DNA from: Novosphingobium malaysiense
GTDB taxonomy: Bacteria > Pseudomonadota > Alphaproteobacteria > Sphingomonadales > Sphingomonadaceae
Assembly (NCBI RefSeq): GCF_000802225.1
Contig: NZ_JTDI01000004.1
Span: 186,001 to 250,000, forward strand
DNA: 64,000 nucleotides
Direction: 5' to 3'
A model generated the notes under the pieces. That model saw only the letters and a program-made list of their open reading frames with translations, was not told where the DNA came from and did no database searches. Position numbers and translations under genes: made by a program. This document shows, one piece after another, positions 32,135-43,648 of the stretch (the stretch's first letter is position 1; each line of letters starts with the position of its first letter).

Positions 32135-32785
32135 ATGAGCGCCACCACTCTCGACGCAACGACGCCGAAGGCGAGCCCCGAGCAGATCACCGCCGCGTTC
32201 TATGACCTGAACGAGCACGATCATCCCGAAGGCGGCAGCACCATGCTGGGCTTCTGGATCTACCTGATGAGCGACTGCCTCATCTTCGCGATGCTGTTCG
32301 CCGCCTATGGCGTGCTCGGCGGAAACTATGCCGCCGGGCCCGGCCCCAAGGACCTGTTCGAGCTCCCGCTGGTTGCGGTGAACACGGCGATGCTGCTGTT
32401 TTCCTCGATCACCTATGGCTTCGCGATGCTGGCGATGGCGAAGAACCGCAGGGGCGCGACCCAGGCCTGGCTGCTCGTCACCGCGCTGTTCGGCATGGCC
32501 TTCATCGGGATCGAGCTGCACGAGTTCGCCGGCCTGATCCACGAAGGCGCCACGCCGATGCGCAGCGGCTTTCTGACCGCGTTCTTCTCGCTGGTCGGCA
32601 CCCACGGCCTGCACGTGACCTTCGGTCTGATCTGGCTGTTCACGCTGGTCGTGCAGATCGGGGCCAAGGGCCTGATCCCGGCCAACCAGCGCCGCCTCAT
32701 GTGCCTTTCGCTGTTCTGGCACTTCCTCGACGTCATCTGGATCGGCGTCTTCACCTTCGTCTACCTGATGGGAATGCTGAGATGA
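32135..32785 (+). CDS. cyoC: cytochrome o ubiquinol oxidase subunit III
   Basis: 216 residues, five hydrophobic helices. The family features GFWIYLMSDCLIFAMLF and the glutamate in GMAFIGIELHEFAGLI are present. Starts three bases after cyoB and ends in an ATGA overlap with cyoD. Confidence 0.95.
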   Translation: MSATTLDATTPKASPEQITAAFYDLNEHDHPEGGSTMLGFWIYLMSDCLIFAMLFAAYGVLGGNYAAGPGPKDLFELPLVAVNTAMLLFSSITYGFAMLAMAKNRRGATQAWLLVTALFGMAFIGIELHEFAGLIHEGATPMRSGFLTAFFSLVGTHGLHVTFGLIWLFTLVVQIGAKGLIPANQRRLMCLSLFWHFLDVIWIGVFTFVYLMGMLR

Positions 32786-33180
32786 GCGCCGCTGACCACC
32801 ACGCCCACCCCAATCCGCACGCCGACGGGCATCACGACGATCACGAAGGCAGCCACGGCTCGCTGCGCGATTACCTGATCGGCTTCATCCTCTCGGCCGT
32901 GCTCACCGCCATCCCGTTCTGGCTGGTGATGAGCGGCGCGATTGCCGACAAACAGGCGACCGCGCTGGTCATCATGGCTTTCGCCGTGGTGCAGATCGTG
33001 GTCCACATGATTTACTTCCTGCACATGAACACCAAGTCGGAGAACGGCTGGACGGTCATGGCGCTGATCTTCACGATCATCATTGTCGTGATCGCGCTCT
33101 CGGGCTCGCTATGGGTGATGTACCACCTCAACCACAACATGATGCCGATGATGAGCCACGATATGGGGCAGGTGCCCTGA
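32782..33180 (+). CDS. cyoD: cytochrome o ubiquinol oxidase subunit IV
   Basis: 132 residues. Histidine-rich N-terminus (HHAHPNPHADGHHDDHEGSH), then three membrane helices with the family motif VHMIYFLHMNTKSENGW. The His-rich head could bind copper or another metal before insertion into the oxidase; that is inference. Confidence 0.93.
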   Translation: MSAADHHAHPNPHADGHHDDHEGSHGSLRDYLIGFILSAVLTAIPFWLVMSGAIADKQATALVIMAFAVVQIVVHMIYFLHMNTKSENGWTVMALIFTIIIVVIALSGSLWVMYHLNHNMMPMMSHDMGQVP

Positions 33181-33941
33181 TCCCCCCGGCGGGAGAAGCG
33201 GACCACACACGCCCGGGGCACCCTGCGCGGCGCCCCTGGGGCCTTACCCTGTTCCTCCTGCTCGCGTTCGCCGCCTTCGTGGCGCTGGGCGTCTGGCAGG
33301 TGCAGCGCATGCACTGGAAGCATGCCCTCATCGCCCGCGTCGATGCCCGCGTTCATGCCGCCCCGGTAGAACTGCCTTCCCGCAAGCGTCTGACCGCGCA
33401 GCCCCCGAAAGCCTTCAACTACCTCCACGTGAAGCTTGCGGGCACTTACGCCGGATCGCAGACCGCCCTCGTCCGCGCCGCGACCGAGCTAGGTACCGGG
33501 TACTGGACGATGACCCCGATGCACCTCGACGACGGGCGCACGGTCTGGGTGAACCGCGGCTTCGTGCCCTCGGGCACAACGGCGGCGCAGGCCGGCAGGG
33601 CGACGCCCACGGGGCCGGTAAGCGTCGTCGGTCTCGTCCGGTCCAGCGAACCGGGCGGCAGCCTGCTCCAGTCCAACCGGCCGCAGGACGACCGCTGGTA
33701 TTCGCGCGACGTGGCAGCGCTGTCCAAAGCCAGGCATGTCACCGATGCCGCCCCCGTCTTCGTCGATGCGCAGACCGAAACGGCGACGAGCCCCTCCGGC
33801 ATTCCCAAGCCCGTTCCCGGGCTCACGGTCATCCGGTTTCCCGACAACCACCTGCAATATGCCCTGACCTGGTTCGCGATGGCACTGCTCTCGCTTGTCG
33901 GGATGGGCCTTGTCTGGCGGCGCAAAACGCGCACAGTGTGA
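33111..33941 (+). CDS. SURF1 family oxidase assembly protein
   Basis: About 276 residues. SURF1 delivers haem to haem-copper oxidases. N-terminal helix LTLFLLLAFAAFVALGVWQVQRM and C-terminal helix QYALTWFAMALLSLVGMGLVW flank a periplasmic domain with the WVNRGFVP motif. The only conventional in-frame start is the ATG at 33111, which would overlap cyoD by 70 bases. A shorter protein from a rare start near 33177 is possible. No cyoE (haem O synthase) gene follows. Confidence 0.82.
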   Translation: MGDVPPQPQHDADDEPRYGAGALIPPAGEADHTRPGHPARRPWGLTLFLLLAFAAFVALGVWQVQRMHWKHALIARVDARVHAAPVELPSRKRLTAQPPKAFNYLHVKLAGTYAGSQTALVRAATELGTGYWTMTPMHLDDGRTVWVNRGFVPSGTTAAQAGRATPTGPVSVVGLVRSSEPGGSLLQSNRPQDDRWYSRDVAALSKARHVTDAAPVFVDAQTETATSPSGIPKPVPGLTVIRFPDNHLQYALTWFAMALLSLVGMGLVWRRKTRTV

Positions 33942-35239
33942 TGATGCGCCTGATCGCCCCCGTTCCGCCGACGCGCAGCGCGACTTGGCGCAATGTCCTG
34001 CTACTGCTGCAACTGCGCTGGATAGCCGTATTCGGCCAGCTTGCGACCATCGTGGCCGTGGCGCAGATCCTAGATGCGCGCCTGCCCCTGATGCCGCTGC
34101 TGATGGCGCCGCTGCTGCTCATTCTGGTCAATTTCGCGACCGCCAGCCTGTTGCAGCGACGGCAGGACTTCTCGCAGCAGGAACTCTTCGCGGCGCTCGT
34201 GATCGACGTTCTCGCGCTATGCTGGCAGCTCTATCACAGCGGCGGCGCCACCAATCCCTTCACGTTCCTGTTCCTGCTGCAGATCGTGATAGGCGCGGTG
34301 ATCCTGCAACCGCGTTGGAGCTGGATCATCGCGGTTCTGGCATGTCTTGCGATGGTCTTCCTGACCTTCGCCTATGTCCCTCTGGACCTTCCCGCACGGC
34401 ACGCTGCCAACCAGTTCCACCTCTACCAGCTCGGCAGTCTGTTCTGCTTCATTCTCGCCGCCGTACTGCTGGTATTCTTCGTCGTCCGGCTCGACCGCAA
34501 CCGGCGCGAAAGCGACATGGCGCTCGAAGCGCTGCGGCAGCAGGCGACCGAGGAAGACCATATCATCCGCATGGGCCTGCTCGCTTCCGGCGCCGCGCAC
34601 GAACTTGGCACGCCGCTGTCGTCGATGTCGGTGATCCTCGGCGACTGGGCCCACCTGCCCGCCATCGCCTCCAACGCCGAACTCGGCGAGGATCTTGCCG
34701 ACATGCGGGTCGAGCTGGAACGCTGCAAGACGATCGTCAGCGGCATCCTGATGTCCGCGGGCGACCTTCGCGGAGAAAATCCCGGTGTTTCGACCGTGCA
34801 CGCTCTCTTCGCCGACATCGTCGCCGACTGGCAATCGCGCATCGACGGCGAGCTGCACTTCGTCGACAGCTTCGGAGACGACGTCGCCATCGTTGCCGAC
34901 CCCGGCCTGCGCCAGATCATCGGCAACGTGATCGACAATGCGCAGGAGGTCTCTCCTGCCCTCGTCCTTCTTGAAATTGCACGCGAAAACGACGACCTGC
35001 TGATTACCGTCAGCGACGAAGGCCCCGGTTTCGCGCCCGAAATGCTCGCCCGCGTCGGTCAGCCCTACGCCTCCACCAAAGGGCGCGATGGCGGCGGGCT
35101 GGGGCTGTTTCTTGTCTTCAACGTGGTACGCAAGCTGGGCGGCCAGGTCACGGTCGAGAACCGCGAAACCGGCGGCGCGACGGTACGGATCACGCTGCCG
35201 CTTGCAGCGCTGGCCTACCAGAAGGAGAAACCGGCATGA
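33941..35239 (+). CDS. regB: redox-sensing histidine kinase RegB/PrrB/ActS type
   Basis: 432 residues from an ATG that touches the SURF1 stop (a GTG at 33938 is an alternative). Six membrane helices in the N-terminal half include the quinone-sensing motif GGATNPFTFLFLLQ. The phospho-accepting histidine is in ASGAAHELGTPLSSM. A cysteine in VELERCKTIVSGIL sits where RegB proteins keep their redox-active cysteine. The ATPase domain has NVIDNAQEV, DEGPGF and GGGLGLFLV. Controls respiration and nitrogen fixation in relatives, which fits its place between cyo and nif. Confidence 0.93.
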   Translation: MMRLIAPVPPTRSATWRNVLLLLQLRWIAVFGQLATIVAVAQILDARLPLMPLLMAPLLLILVNFATASLLQRRQDFSQQELFAALVIDVLALCWQLYHSGGATNPFTFLFLLQIVIGAVILQPRWSWIIAVLACLAMVFLTFAYVPLDLPARHAANQFHLYQLGSLFCFILAAVLLVFFVVRLDRNRRESDMALEALRQQATEEDHIIRMGLLASGAAHELGTPLSSMSVILGDWAHLPAIASNAELGEDLADMRVELERCKTIVSGILMSAGDLRGENPGVSTVHALFADIVADWQSRIDGELHFVDSFGDDVAIVADPGLRQIIGNVIDNAQEVSPALVLLEIARENDDLLITVSDEGPGFAPEMLARVGQPYASTKGRDGGGLGLFLVFNVVRKLGGQVTVENRETGGATVRITLPLAALAYQKEKPA

Positions 35240-35778
35240 GCACAGAGCAGGACGGCGGCGCCACGCTCCTCATCGTCGAGGACGATCCGGCATTCGGCCG
35301 CACGCTGCGCCGCTCGTTCGAGCGCCGGGGCTATCGCGTATCGTCCGCCGCATCGGCACAGGAAGCCGATGAACAGGCGAAGGAAACGGACTTCGACTAC
35401 GCGGTGATCGATCTGAAGCTCGGCAACGATTCCGGGCTGGCCGTCGTGCAGTCGCTCCACGCCTTGCGGCCCGACACCCTGATCGTCGTGCTCACCGGCT
35501 ATGCCAGCATCGCCACTGCCGTCGAGGCGATCAAGCTGGGCGCGGCGCACTATCTAGCCAAGCCGTCCAACACCGACGACATCGAAGCCGCATTTTCAAG
35601 CGCGCAAGGCAATCCGGAAGTGCCGGTCGACGGGCGCAAGAGCTCTATCAAGACGCTGGAGTGGGAATACATCCACCAGACGCTGGTCGAGTGCGACTTC
35701 AACATTTCCGAAGCCGCCCGCCGTCTAGGCCTTCACCGCCGCACTCTGGCGCGCAAGCTGGAAAAACGGCAGCTTTGA
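35236..35778 (+). CDS. regA: response regulator RegA/PrrA/ActR type
   Basis: 180 residues, ATGA overlap with regB. Receiver domain with acidic pocket IVEDDPAF, phospho-aspartate in YAVIDLKLGNDSG, Thr in VVLTGYASIATA and Lys in YLAKPSN. The short Fis-like helix-turn-helix ISEAARRLGLHRRTLARKL is almost identical across RegA proteins. Expected to regulate nifA, fix and oxidase genes under low oxygen. Converges with nifA, 28 bases apart. Confidence 0.93.
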   Translation: MSTEQDGGATLLIVEDDPAFGRTLRRSFERRGYRVSSAASAQEADEQAKETDFDYAVIDLKLGNDSGLAVVQSLHALRPDTLIVVLTGYASIATAVEAIKLGAAHYLAKPSNTDDIEAAFSSAQGNPEVPVDGRKSSIKTLEWEYIHQTLVECDFNISEAARRLGLHRRTLARKLEKRQL

Positions 35779-35806
35779 CGATCAGCCTGCAGGAGGCGGA
35801 CGGCTG

Positions 35807-37564
<1,758 letters not shown>

Positions 37565-37679
37565 TACCGCCAGGCCATCTTCTCCAACCGCCGCTTGCAA
37601 CTTCCCGGTCGACTGCCGGGACACTGGGCGTTGAAGTAAAAAAGTCTCAGTTTTCCGGCGATTCTACAAGCGTCTATGT

Positions 37680-37695
37680 CACTTTCTTTAAAGTG
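37680..37695. promoter_or_regulatory. inverted repeat upstream of nifA
   Basis: CACTTT-CTTT-AAAGTG is a perfect 6-4-6 palindrome in the AT-rich stretch between fixX and nifA. It does not match FNR, NifA or sigma-54 consensus sites. Candidate operator for nifA control, or part of the end of the fix transcript. Confidence 0.45.
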
Positions 37696-37733
37696 ATAAA
37701 GACTCTCAATTGCGTTATCGTAAAGTCCAGTGT

Positions 37734-38039
37734 TTATCCGAACTTATACAGAACGCCGAACCCGCCGCGTGGATAGTTCCACTCGATTTCGCCGGTCTTG
37801 CGGGTCACGATCCGGCAGGTCCCGCATTCCAGGCAGCCGTCTGCAGCGACTTCCACTTGCCCCGATTCGGTCTGCGTGTAGCAGCCGGCCGGGCACAATG
37901 TCGTCATTGCCAGCAGGCTCGCCGAAGGCGTGGTGTGCGCCTTCACCTTGATGTGCGGCCGGCCTGCATCGACCAGATAGCGGTTCTGGAAGAGCTTTTC
38001 CTCAACCTTGGCGCGCGGCGCCGTCATCACGTCACTCAT
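37734..38039 (-). CDS. fixX: ferredoxin-like protein FixX
   Basis: 101 residues. Start ATG follows GAGGAG; an upstream ATG at 38063 would add eight residues. Cysteines in [10 protein letters not shown] and [13 protein letters not shown] bind the Fe-S cluster, and the end [15 protein letters not shown] is the FixX signature. Part of the FixABCX electron-bifurcating complex that pushes electrons from NADH to ferredoxin or flavodoxin for nitrogenase. Confidence 0.95.
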   Translation of the reverse strand: MSDVMTAPRAKVEEKLFQNRYLVDAGRPHIKVKAHTTPSASLLAMTTLCPAGCYTQTESGQVEVAADGCLECGTCRIVTRKTGEIEWNYPRGGFGVLYKFG

Positions 38040-38089
38040 CTGCCTGCTCCTCGTTTCATCCAAATTCGGGAAATGCTGTCGTCATCGGC

Positions 38090-39403
38090 TCAGCGCCAGG
38101 CGCGGACCACCCGGAAGGCGTCGCCCATCATGCCCCACAAGGACCGCGTCTCGCGGAAATTGCGGAAGATGGCTTTCTCCTTGGAGACCTTGTCGATCCC
38201 GTCGACGCGGAACCAGGTCTGCATCGCCTGGCTCAGCAGCCTGGGATAGGTACCGAAGAAGTTGCCCTTGTTCTTGTGAAGCAGCTCGGGAATGCCCTTG
38301 TACTTCTTGAGGTCCTTCATGACGAAGGACTGCGCGAGGCGCTTTTCGTACTCGGCAAGGTTCGCCGCCGTCATTTCCTCGCGTTTGCGGGTGAGCGAGA
38401 CGACGGTTTCCGCGGCTACGCGGCCGGTCGTCATGGCGAGGTTGGAACCCTCGCGATGAACCGCATTCACGAACTGACCGGCATCCCCGACGACGATCCA
38501 GCCCGCCCCGGTCAACTGCGGGATCGCCTTGTAGCCGCCCTCGGGAATGAGGTGCGCGGCGTATTCCTTGCACTCCGAGTCCGCCAGCAGCGGCTTGATC
38601 GAGGGGTGGTTCTTGAACGCCTCGAGCAGTTCGTTCGGCGTCACGTTGGTTTCGGCGAAGTCGGAGACGATGCAGCCGATGCCCACCGATATCGATTCCT
38701 CGTTCGTGTAGAGGAAGCCGGTGCCCGTCATGCCCTTGGTGATCGTGCCCATGGCCTCGATCACGACGCCTTCATTGCCGGAGAGATTGAAGCGCGCCTC
38801 GATCGTCTCGCGCGGCAGGAAGTGCATTTCCTTGACCGCGAGCGCGACGCTTTCAGGCGCTACTTCATCGCGCAGACCCGAACGCTGGCCGACGAGCCCG
38901 TTCACGCCTTCGGCCAGAACCACGACGTTGGCCATGATCGGGCTGCCCTGCCGGTCGGTGCGCACGCCGATCACCTTGCCCGACAAGTCGCGGACCAGTT
39001 CCGTCACGGTGGTTTCATAGAGCACGAGGGCGCCGGCTTCCTTCACCTTGGAGGAGAACCACTTGTCGAACTGCGCGCGCAGGATGGTGTAGCGATTCGG
39101 CTTCTCTTCGTTGAAGTCGTCGGACCGGTAATGCATGCCGGTGTGCGACTTGTCGTCCATCGTCCACATGCGCTGCTCGATCACATGACGCTCGAGCGGC
39201 GCTTCGTCGCGGAATTCCGGGATGATCTGTTCCAACGCATCGGCATAGAGGATCGCGCCCTGCACGTTTTTGGAGCCAGCGTATTCGCCGCGCTCGATCT
39301 GCAGAACGTTGAGGCCTTCCTTGGCCATCACATAGGCGGCGGCATTGCCGGAGGGTCCTGCCCCCACGACGATGGCGTCGAACGGCTTGTTGAATTCGCC
39401 CAT
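38090..39403 (-). CDS. fixC: electron-transfer flavoprotein-quinone oxidoreductase FixC
   Basis: 437 residues. FAD-binding motif [18 protein letters not shown] at the N-terminus; start ATG behind GAGGAGG. FixC takes one electron branch to quinone and the other toward FixX and the ferredoxin pool. Between fixB and fixX in the order A-B-C-X. Confidence 0.96.
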   Translation of the reverse strand: MGEFNKPFDAIVVGAGPSGNAAAYVMAKEGLNVLQIERGEYAGSKNVQGAILYADALEQIIPEFRDEAPLERHVIEQRMWTMDDKSHTGMHYRSDDFNEEKPNRYTILRAQFDKWFSSKVKEAGALVLYETTVTELVRDLSGKVIGVRTDRQGSPIMANVVVLAEGVNGLVGQRSGLRDEVAPESVALAVKEMHFLPRETIEARFNLSGNEGVVIEAMGTITKGMTGTGFLYTNEESISVGIGCIVSDFAETNVTPNELLEAFKNHPSIKPLLADSECKEYAAHLIPEGGYKAIPQLTGAGWIVVGDAGQFVNAVHREGSNLAMTTGRVAAETVVSLTRKREEMTAANLAEYEKRLAQSFVMKDLKKYKGIPELLHKNKGNFFGTYPRLLSQAMQTWFRVDGIDKVSKEKAIFRNFRETRSLWGMMGDAFRVVRAWR

Positions 39404-39413
39404 CGGAGCCTCC

Positions 39414-40514
39414 TCAGCTTGCAAGACGGTTGACGCGCAGCCGCGCCGCGAAGGCGTCGGTCAGCGCGGGCAGCAGGGTGACGGCGTCGGCCACGATACC
39501 CAGGTGCGCGAACTCGAAGATCGGCGCATTGGGATCGGTATTGATCGCCACGATCAGGTCGGCGCCCTCGACGCCGACCCGATGCTGGATCGCGCCGGAG
39601 ATACCGGCGGCGATGTAGAGCTTGGGCCGGATTGTCTTGCCGGTCTGGCCGATCTGGCGGTCCGACGTAATCCAGCCCTTCTGCACCAGCGGGCGCGAGC
39701 CGCCGTATTCGGCACCCAGCACCTCGGCCAGTTCCTTCACCAGCTGGAAGTTCTCGGCCGAACCGAGCCCCAGTCCGCCGGCGACGACGATATCCGCATA
39801 AGGCAGGTTCGCCTTGTCGGTATCGCGGTCGGCAATGAAGTCGAGCACTTTGGTGATGACGTCGTCCTCGACCAGCTTCGGATCGAACTCGATGATCTTG
39901 CCGGTGCGGCCTTCTTCGCGCTCCGGCATGGCAAGAACGCGCGGGCGCACGGTCGCCATCTGCGGGCGGAAGTTGAGCGTGAAGATCGTGCAGAGCAGCG
40001 ATCCACCGAAGGTCGGGCGGGTGGCCGCGAGCGAGCCTTCGTCGTCGATAGCGAGTTCGGTGCAATCGGCGGTCAGGCCCGTTTTCAGCGTCGTGGCCAC
40101 CGAGCCGGCGAGGTCGCGACCGAGGTTGGTCGCCCCCAGCAGCAGGATTTCCGGCTGATAGGTGTTGACCAGATCGGTGAGGACCTTGGTCGAGGTCTCG
40201 TTGCGGTAGTGCTTCAGCGCCGGGTCCTGCACGATATAGACGCAGTCCGCGCCATATTCGAAGCTGGCCTTGGCGGCCTCGTCCAGGCTGGCCCGGTCAT
40301 CGCCCATAACCACTGCCGCGAGTTCCACACCGCGTTTGTCGGCCAGCTTCCGGCCCTCACCCAACAGTTCGAACGACACCGAATGGACCTGACCGTGCTC
40401 GATCTCGACCGCGACCCAGACGTGTTTGTACGCCTTGAAGTGCTCGGGCAGTTCCTTCTTGGTATTGGCACGCCCTCCACCAGCGGCGGGAGCGGGTTTC
40501 TTCTCCTCGGCCAT
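39414..40514 (-). CDS. fixB: electron-transfer flavoprotein alpha subunit FixB
   Basis: 366 residues from [17 protein letters not shown]-alpha fold with the C-terminal FAD-binding region ([34 protein letters not shown]). The extended N-terminus is typical for FixB. Forms a dimer with FixA. Confidence 0.96.
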   Translation of the reverse strand: MAEEKKPAPAAGGGRANTKKELPEHFKAYKHVWVAVEIEHGQVHSVSFELLGEGRKLADKRGVELAAVVMGDDRASLDEAAKASFEYGADCVYIVQDPALKHYRNETSTKVLTDLVNTYQPEILLLGATNLGRDLAGSVATTLKTGLTADCTELAIDDEGSLAATRPTFGGSLLCTIFTLNFRPQMATVRPRVLAMPEREEGRTGKIIEFDPKLVEDDVITKVLDFIADRDTDKANLPYADIVVAGGLGLGSAENFQLVKELAEVLGAEYGGSRPLVQKGWITSDRQIGQTGKTIRPKLYIAAGISGAIQHRVGVEGADLIVAINTDPNAPIFEFAHLGIVADAVTLLPALTDAFAARLRVNRLAS

Positions 40515-40527
40515 GGTCGTTCCTCCT

Positions 40528-41385
40528 TCAGACGTAGTGCTGCGCGGCGTGTTCGAGCAGGTCGCTCTCCACGGCCGGAGCTTTGGCGAAAATGGCTTCG
40601 ACAAGCGCCGCCGCCCTGGCGTCGGCCTTGCCTTCGGCTTCGACGATTTCGGCCTTTTCCGTACGGGCCGTGGGCGCGAAGACCTTTTTCACGATGGTCG
40701 GCGAGCCGCGCAGTCCGCACTTGGTCAGATCCTCGATGCCGACTGCTTCGGCATTCCAGGTGACGACATCGGCGCGGGCGGCGATCAGTGCATTCTCGAT
40801 CGAGCCGCGGCGCATCTCGTTGCTGGCTTCCAGCATGGTGATGAGCACCGGCAGCTTCGTTTCGAGAACCTGCAGCCCGCCTTCCGCGCGCCGTTCGACT
40901 GTGATCTTGCCGCCGTCGAGATCGGTCTCGACGATCCGGGAAATGTAGGTGAGCTGGTTGTAATCCAGCCGCTTGGCGATGCCGGGGCCGACCTGCGCGG
41001 TATCGCCATCGATGGTCTGCTTGCCGGTGAAGATGATCTCGGGCTTGCCGAACTCTTCGGCGACCTTCTTGAGCGCCATCGACAGCGCGAAACTGGTGGC
41101 CAGCGTATCCGACCCGGCGAAATAGCGGTCGGTCAGCAGCACCGCGCGGTCGGCACCGAACGTCAGGGCCTTGCGGAGAGAATCCGCGGCCGTGGGCGGG
41201 CCCATGGTCAGCACGGTAACCGTCGCGCCCAGCTTGTCCTTGAGGCGCAGCGCCTCTTCGAGCGCGAAGAGATCGTAGGGATTGATGATCGTCGGCACGC
41301 CCTGACGCATGATCGTGTTGGTCACGGGGTGGACGCGGATCTGGCCGCTATCGGGGACCTGCTTGATGCATACAACGATATGCAT
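40528..41385 (-). CDS. fixA: electron-transfer flavoprotein beta subunit FixA
   Basis: 285 residues. ETF-beta fold starting [18 protein letters not shown]. Start ATG at 41385 is used; the GTG two codons earlier overlaps the nifW stop and is less likely. FAD/NADH binding segments [20 protein letters not shown] and [14 protein letters not shown] are present. NADH oxidation starts here in the FixABCX complex. Confidence 0.96.
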   Translation of the reverse strand: MHIVVCIKQVPDSGQIRVHPVTNTIMRQGVPTIINPYDLFALEEALRLKDKLGATVTVLTMGPPTAADSLRKALTFGADRAVLLTDRYFAGSDTLATSFALSMALKKVAEEFGKPEIIFTGKQTIDGDTAQVGPGIAKRLDYNQLTYISRIVETDLDGGKITVERRAEGGLQVLETKLPVLITMLEASNEMRRGSIENALIAARADVVTWNAEAVGIEDLTKCGLRGSPTIVKKVFAPTARTEKAEIVEAEGKADARAAALVEAIFAKAPAVESDLLEHAAQHYV

Positions 41386-41387
41386 GG

Positions 41388-41747
41388 TCACTCTCCTGCA
41401 GAAAGGGGTTGGCCGGTAAGGGCGGTTAGCGGGACAAACGGCGCGTTCGGTTCGGGCTTGGGCAGGACCGCGTCCTTGTGGACCTTGAACACGCGCTCCG
41501 CGATCGGCGAGGAGCCGACGAAGTCCTCATAGGCCTGCGCCAGATGATCGCGGCACAGCGCGAAGAGCGCTTCATCGTCGGCCGCTTCCAGCGCGCCTTC
41601 GACTTCGCTGCCGCGCAGGTACTGCCCCATGCGCCGCATGATGTGCAGCCGGGCGACATGCACCACCGAGGGCTCGTAGGGCACGCCGAGGAACGTGAAG
41701 AAGTCCTCCGCGCTGGACAGGCCTTGCAGATCGTCAAGCAGGCTCAT
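41388..41747 (-). CDS. nifW: nitrogenase stabilising protein NifW
   Basis: 119 residues. Family pattern [28 protein letters not shown] is clear. NifW protects the MoFe protein against oxygen or helps its late maturation. Overlaps the end of cysE by 14 bases and is followed at once by fixA. Confidence 0.95.
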   Translation of the reverse strand: MSLLDDLQGLSSAEDFFTFLGVPYEPSVVHVARLHIMRRMGQYLRGSEVEGALEAADDEALFALCRDHLAQAYEDFVGSSPIAERVFKVHKDAVLPKPEPNAPFVPLTALTGQPLSAGE

Positions 41748-42480
41748 GGATGTCCTCCTCGCAAGTGGGTTCGCGGCCTTCGCGATGGGCGAGGCGCATT
41801 TCGAGAAAGTCGATCCGGTCGAGCAGTTCGGAAATCGCTTCGCCGACCGGATCGGGCATCAGATGATGATCGAGATCGATGCGCCCGCCGACGCGGCGGC
41901 GGTCAGAAGCGGCGCGCACCAGCCGGCCGGGAATACCGATCACGGTCATCGCCGGCGGCACCGGATCGACGACCACGCTGTTCGCGCCGACACGCGCGCC
42001 CTTGCCGACCGTGATAGGACCGAGAATCTTCGCGCCGCAACCGACGAGTACGCCGTCTTCCAGTGTCGGATGGCGTTTGCCGGGGGACCAACTCGTGCCG
42101 CCCAATGTCACGCCATGGTAAAGCGTCACGTCGTCGCCGATCTCGGCAGTCTCGCCGATGACCACGCCGGCGCCGTGATCGATGAAGAAGCGGCGGCCGA
42201 TGGTCGCGGCCGGGTGAATGTCGACGTTGGTCAGCAGCCGCGCGAACCAGGCGAGAAAGCGGGCCGGAAAGCGCAGGCGGCGTTGCCACAGGCGATGCGC
42301 GATGCGGTGCCAGACGATGGCATGGACGCCCGGATAGGTCAGCACGATCTCCAGCGTGCCGCTCGCCGCCGGATCGCGCGCCACCACGCAGGCGATGTCG
42401 TCGCGGATCATCGCCAGCAACGAAGGCTTGCGCGGGGGCGAGGCTGGCGCGACCTGATCGATGAGCGTGGAGTACGGCAT
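41734..42480 (-). CDS. cysE: nif-linked serine O-acetyltransferase
   Basis: 248 residues. Makes O-acetylserine for cysteine synthesis. Left-handed beta-helix hexapeptide repeats are visible ([35 protein letters not shown]). In nif clusters this copy boosts cysteine for NifS and Fe-S cluster building. Start ATG at 42480 touches the nifV stop; the longer open frame upstream runs through nifV. Confidence 0.93.
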   Translation of the reverse strand: MPYSTLIDQVAPASPPRKPSLLAMIRDDIACVVARDPAASGTLEIVLTYPGVHAIVWHRIAHRLWQRRLRFPARFLAWFARLLTNVDIHPAATIGRRFFIDHGAGVVIGETAEIGDDVTLYHGVTLGGTSWSPGKRHPTLEDGVLVGCGAKILGPITVGKGARVGANSVVVDPVPPAMTVIGIPGRLVRAASDRRRVGGRIDLDHHLMPDPVGEAISELLDRIDFLEMRLAHREGREPTCEEDIHEPA

Positions 42481-43622
42481 CACACCGCCCCTTCCATCGC
42501 CGATGCGCCGTGCAGCAGCGCGAGATCGGCCAATTCCACCGGCCGCTTGGTCAGACTGGCCCGCGCGCGGACTTCGGCCAGCAGACGCTCCATGCGTTCG
42601 TGGTCGCATTCGAGCCCGATCGAGCGCAGTGTGGAGCGCAGCGCAGCGCGGCCTGAGTGCTTGCCCAACACTATGCGACGTTCACGCCCGAAGCGCACCG
42701 GATCGAGCGCCTCGTAAGTGGCAGCATCGCGCAGCAGGCCCGAGACGTGGATGCCGGATTCATGACTGAACACCATCGAACCGACAATCGGCTTGTTCTC
42801 CGGAATGGCGCGGCATGCTGCCTCGGCCACCAGCGTCGCCAGCGCGGGAAGCTGCGCCAGGTTCACGCCCGTCAGGCGGCCCAGCGTCTCGCCGAGCCCG
42901 GTCACGACTTCCTCCAGCGGGGCATTGCCCGCCCGTTCGCCTAGGCCGAGCACGCAGACGCTGACATGGGTCGCTCCGCCACGCACCGCGGCAAGCGTGT
43001 TGGCCGTGGCGAGGCCGAGATCGTCGTGCCCGTGGAATTCCAGCTCGATATCGGTTTCGCGCGCCAGTTCGCGGAAGAGGTCGCAGGTCCCGAAGGGATC
43101 GAGCACGCCGAGCGTGTCGGCGAAGCGGAACCGGTGCCCGCCGGCTTCCTCGACCGCGACAACGACGCGCTTGAGGAAATCGAGATCGGCCCGGCTGGCA
43201 TCCTCGCCGCCGACCGAGACCCGCAGGCCCAGTTCGCGGGCATAGCCGACGACATCGGCGACGCGGGTGAGCACATCGGCGCGGCCGGTACCGAACTTGG
43301 CGTGTATCTGGCGATCCGAGACCGGTACCGAGAGGTGTACCCGCGAAGCCCCGGTCAGTGCAGCAGCTTCGACATCGGTGCGGGTCATCCGGCACCAGGG
43401 GATCACTTCGGCGGTATTGGCCTGCGCGACCATGGCCGCGATCGCCTCGATCTCCTGCCCGCCCATCGCCGGCGTGCCCGCCTCGATCTCGTCGATCCCC
43501 GCCGCTTCGAGCGCAGCGGCGATTGCGAGCTTTTCTTCCAACGTGAAGGCGACACCGGGCGACTGCTCGCCATCGCGCAGCGTGCTGTCGTTGATGATGA
43601 CACGGGGCAGATAGGCGGGCAT
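42480..43622 (-). CDS. nifV: homocitrate synthase NifV
   Basis: 380 residues. Condenses acetyl-CoA and 2-oxoglutarate to homocitrate, the organic ligand of FeMo-co. Active site [16 protein letters not shown], the metal-binding [12 protein letters not shown] and [14 protein letters not shown] are as in known NifV. Confidence 0.96.
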   Translation of the reverse strand: MPAYLPRVIINDSTLRDGEQSPGVAFTLEEKLAIAAALEAAGIDEIEAGTPAMGGQEIEAIAAMVAQANTAEVIPWCRMTRTDVEAAALTGASRVHLSVPVSDRQIHAKFGTGRADVLTRVADVVGYARELGLRVSVGGEDASRADLDFLKRVVVAVEEAGGHRFRFADTLGVLDPFGTCDLFRELARETDIELEFHGHDDLGLATANTLAAVRGGATHVSVCVLGLGERAGNAPLEEVVTGLGETLGRLTGVNLAQLPALATLVAEAACRAIPENKPIVGSMVFSHESGIHVSGLLRDAATYEALDPVRFGRERRIVLGKHSGRAALRSTLRSIGLECDHERMERLLAEVRARASLTKRPVELADLALLHGASAMEGAV

Positions 43623-43648
43623 TTGCAGATCCTCCTCAGATGGCGGGG

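Noticed and set aside
30344..32722. 792-codon open frame antisense to cyoB and cyoC
   Set aside because: Rich in His, Arg, Asp and Glu with no domain, and it mirrors the codon pattern of the oxidase genes. A GC-rich shadow frame.
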